A DNA stretch of 64,000 nt from Actinomycetota bacterium. GTDB taxonomy: Bacteria > Actinomycetota > Acidimicrobiia > Acidimicrobiales > Ilumatobacteraceae. This document shows, in pieces, positions 61,912 through 64,000 of the stretch; the first letter of the stretch is position 1, and the number at the start of each line of letters is the position of its first letter. Under the pieces are notes generated by a model, which ran no database searches, was not told the origin of the DNA, and saw nothing but the letters and a program-made list of their open reading frames with translations. The translations under genes were made by a program, and so were the position numbers. The stretch covers positions 1 through 64,000 of the forward strand of contig VFZC01000006.1 of assembly GCA_016871355.1 (NCBI GenBank). Direction: 5' to 3'.

Positions 61912-62913
61912 TCAGGCTCCGACCGGTGTCCGGAAGAGAACGCTGCGGATTCCGGCTTCGATGCGCGCGGCATCGGGGATGTAGTGCTGCTCGAGAGCCG
62001 GTGAGAAAGGCACGGGTGAGAACGGAGCCGCGATGCGGCCGACCGGAGCATCGAGATAGTCGAACGCGTGCTCCTGGATCTGCGCGGCCACTTCGGCGCC
62101 CAGTCCTCCGAAGCGCACCGCTTCGTGCACCACGACCACACGATTGGTCTTCTTGGCCGACGCCACGATCGTGTCGATGTCGAGCGGCTGCAGTGTGCGC
62201 GGATCGATGACCTCGCACTGGATTCCTTCACCGGCCAACTTCTCGGCCGCGGCAGTTACTTCGTGGACCATGCGTCCCCACGCCACGATCGTCACGTCGT
62301 TGCCGGAGCGCACCACATTGGCCACGCCGAGCGGCACGATGTAACGCTCTTCGGGCACCGGACCCTGGATGCCGAGCAGACGCTTGTGCTTGATCATCAC
62401 GGTCGGGTTGTCTTCGCGAATGCAGGCCGCCATGAGACCCTTCATGTCGTAGGGCGTGGCGGGATGGACGACCTTGAGGCCGGGGATGTGGCAGAGCAGA
62501 GCTTCGAGTGACTGACTGTGCTGTGCGGCGGCCGAGAGTCCACCACCACCAGCAGTGGTGATCGTGAGTGGAATACGGGCCTCGCCGCCGAACATGTACT
62601 TCAACTTCGCGGCCTGGTTGACGATCTGGTCCATGGCCACGCACATGAAGTCCATGAACATCAAGTCGACGATGGGACGCAAGCCGGTGACGGCCGCGCC
62701 GACGCCCAGACCGATGATCGCCTGTTCGCTGATGGGAGTGTCGACCACGCGCTCGACACCGAACTTGGCCTGCAGGCCGCCGAACGTGCCGAACACGCCA
62801 CCGAAGGCGCCGATGTCTTCGCCGGCGCAGAACACGTTCGGGTCGTCTTCCAATGCCTGACTGACGGCCTCGTTGAAGGCCATCACGTACGGGAGTTTGC
62901 GCTCGTCGCTCAT
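61912..62913 (-). CDS. 2-oxo acid/acetoin dehydrogenase E1 beta subunit
   Basis: YVMAFNEAVSQALEDDPNVFCAGEDIGAFGGVFGTFGGL; HSQSLEALLCHIPGLKVVHPATPYDMKGLM. Confidence 0.95.
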   Translation of the reverse strand: MSDERKLPYVMAFNEAVSQALEDDPNVFCAGEDIGAFGGVFGTFGGLQAKFGVERVVDTPISEQAIIGLGVGAAVTGLRPIVDLMFMDFMCVAMDQIVNQAAKLKYMFGGEARIPLTITTAGGGGLSAAAQHSQSLEALLCHIPGLKVVHPATPYDMKGLMAACIREDNPTVMIKHKRLLGIQGPVPEERYIVPLGVANVVRSGNDVTIVAWGRMVHEVTAAAEKLAGEGIQCEVIDPRTLQPLDIDTIVASAKKTNRVVVVHEAVRFGGLGAEVAAQIQEHAFDYLDAPVGRIAAPFSPVPFSPALEQHYIPDAARIEAGIRSVLFRTPVGA

Positions 62914-63893
62914 CAGTTGCCTCCATTGGCCGAGTAGACGTCGACCAGCACTTGATCGGACGTGGGCAGTGGGCTGTCTTCGGCGAACTTGATCGCCACC
63001 TCGATGTCGTTGCGCAGTTCGGCCCAGATGTCGTCGAACTGTTGACGCGTTGCGACCTTGTTCTCGATCATGCGGTCTTCGAGGGTGAAGATCGGATCGC
63101 GTTCCTTCCACTGCGCGACCTCGTCGTCGGAGCGGTACTTCAGGCCGAGGTTCTGCACACCGTGGTGGTTGTAGAAGCGGTAGGTCTTGGCTTCGATCAG
63201 CGACGGTCCGCCACCGGCTCGCGCCTTGGCCACGGCTTCGAGGGCCGCTTCGTGCACCGCGATCACGTCCATGCCGTCGACGATCACGCCCGGCATGCCG
63301 TAACCGGCCGCGCGGTCGACGATGTCGGTGATCGCCATGGTCTTGTCACGCGGAGTGAACTCGCCGTACTCGTTGTTCTCGCAGGCGAACACGATGGGCA
63401 GGTGCAGTGCGCAGGCCATGTTGGCAGCTTCGTGGAACGCGCCGATGTTGGTGGCGCCGTCACCGAAGAACGCCACCGCCACTTGGCCGCGACCGCGGTA
63501 CTTGTTGGCGAAGGCCGCGCCCACTGCGATGGGGGAGCCCGCACCCACGATGCCGTTGGCGCCGAGCATGCCGAGCGAGAGGTCGGAGATGTGCATCGAA
63601 CCGCCCTTGCCCTTGCAATAGCCGGTCGACTTGCCCATCAGTTCGGCCATCATTCGGTTGAAGTCGCCACCCTTGGCCACCAAGTGACCGTGACCGCGGT
63701 GGGTCGACGTGATGTGGTCGTCGTCGTTGAGCGCACCGCAGATTCCGGAGGCCACGGCCTCTTCGCCCACGTACAAGTGGAGAAAGCCCGGCAGTTTGGC
63801 GGCTTCGGCCAGACGACCGGCTGCTTCTTCGAACAGGCGGATGCGAACCATGCGCCGGTGCAGGTCGAACTGAACGGCGGGTGTGATGCTCAT
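62913..63893 (-). CDS. 2-oxo acid/acetoin dehydrogenase E1 alpha subunit
   Basis: GFLHLYVGEEAVASGICGALNDDDHITSTHRGHGHLVAKG; FFGDGATNIGAFHEAANMA. Confidence 0.95.
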   Translation of the reverse strand: MSITPAVQFDLHRRMVRIRLFEEAAGRLAEAAKLPGFLHLYVGEEAVASGICGALNDDDHITSTHRGHGHLVAKGGDFNRMMAELMGKSTGYCKGKGGSMHISDLSLGMLGANGIVGAGSPIAVGAAFANKYRGRGQVAVAFFGDGATNIGAFHEAANMACALHLPIVFACENNEYGEFTPRDKTMAITDIVDRAAGYGMPGVIVDGMDVIAVHEAALEAVAKARAGGGPSLIEAKTYRFYNHHGVQNLGLKYRSDDEVAQWKERDPIFTLEDRMIENKVATRQQFDDIWAELRNDIEVAIKFAEDSPLPTSDQVLVDVYSANGGN

Positions 63894-63900
63894 GAGGCTC

Positions 63901-64000
63901 CTAGGCGTCGAGGCCGCGCGCCCAGCGGAGCGAGCGACGCAGCAATTCGTAGTAGGCGGGCTTCTCCCACGAGCACCGTTCGATGCGCGGGTAGTAGTCG
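63901..64000 (-). CDS. C-terminal fragment of unidentified protein (truncated by window edge)
   Basis: DYYPRIERCSWEKPAYYELLRRSLRWARGLDA* on the minus strand, same direction as E1 alpha. Confidence 0.5.
   Translation of the reverse strand, partial: DYYPRIERCSWEKPAYYELLRRSLRWARGLDA

Noticed and set aside
60900-62231. 443-aa ORF extending AcoX upstream
   Set aside because: The N-terminal ~109 aa are out-of-frame translation of E1 beta; the true start is GTG near 61904.

Overview
High-GC actinobacterial chromosomal window, probably Acidimicrobiia/Ilumatobacter-like (lineage inferred only from gene content and style). It is densely coding, with about 50 CDS and one tRNA-Arg(TCT). I saw no rRNA, CRISPR array, IS element or prophage. 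Core metabolism includes NADP-isocitrate dehydrogenase, citrate synthase, a mitochondrial-type aconitase, glutamate synthase gltBD, dapA, RNase J, FtsK, rimO, pgsA, cinA, carD, ddl and an acetoin/pyruvate dehydrogenase-like E1a-E1b-AcoX-E2 operon. Accessory content includes two OafA-SGNH acyltransferases, membrane glycosyltransferase-like proteins, a Tat-motif molybdopterin oxidoreductase, and a Rieske oxygenase near a glutamine-synthetase-like enzyme. The observations I rate highest are: (1) a four-gene operon (35.8-42.0 kb) joined by three identical 1-nt TGATG overlaps, encoding a fatty-acyl-reductase-like SDR fused to a HAD domain with an altered DxE motif, an alcohol dehydrogenase, a divergent LarA-like protein and a PlsC-like acyltransferase, divergent from a TetR gene with a perfect 20-bp palindrome between them; (2) an identical ACAAGT-N5-ACAAGT element upstream of icd and in the 20-bp gap between acn and a divergent GntR gene; (3) CarD with a histone-H1-like PAKK-repeat tail; (4) a perfect 14-bp-stem hairpin in the leader of a HAD-PlsC fusion; (5) a 10-bp tandem repeat array carrying stop codons in all frames upstream of citrate synthase. 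All family calls were made by eye from motifs; no database search was run.
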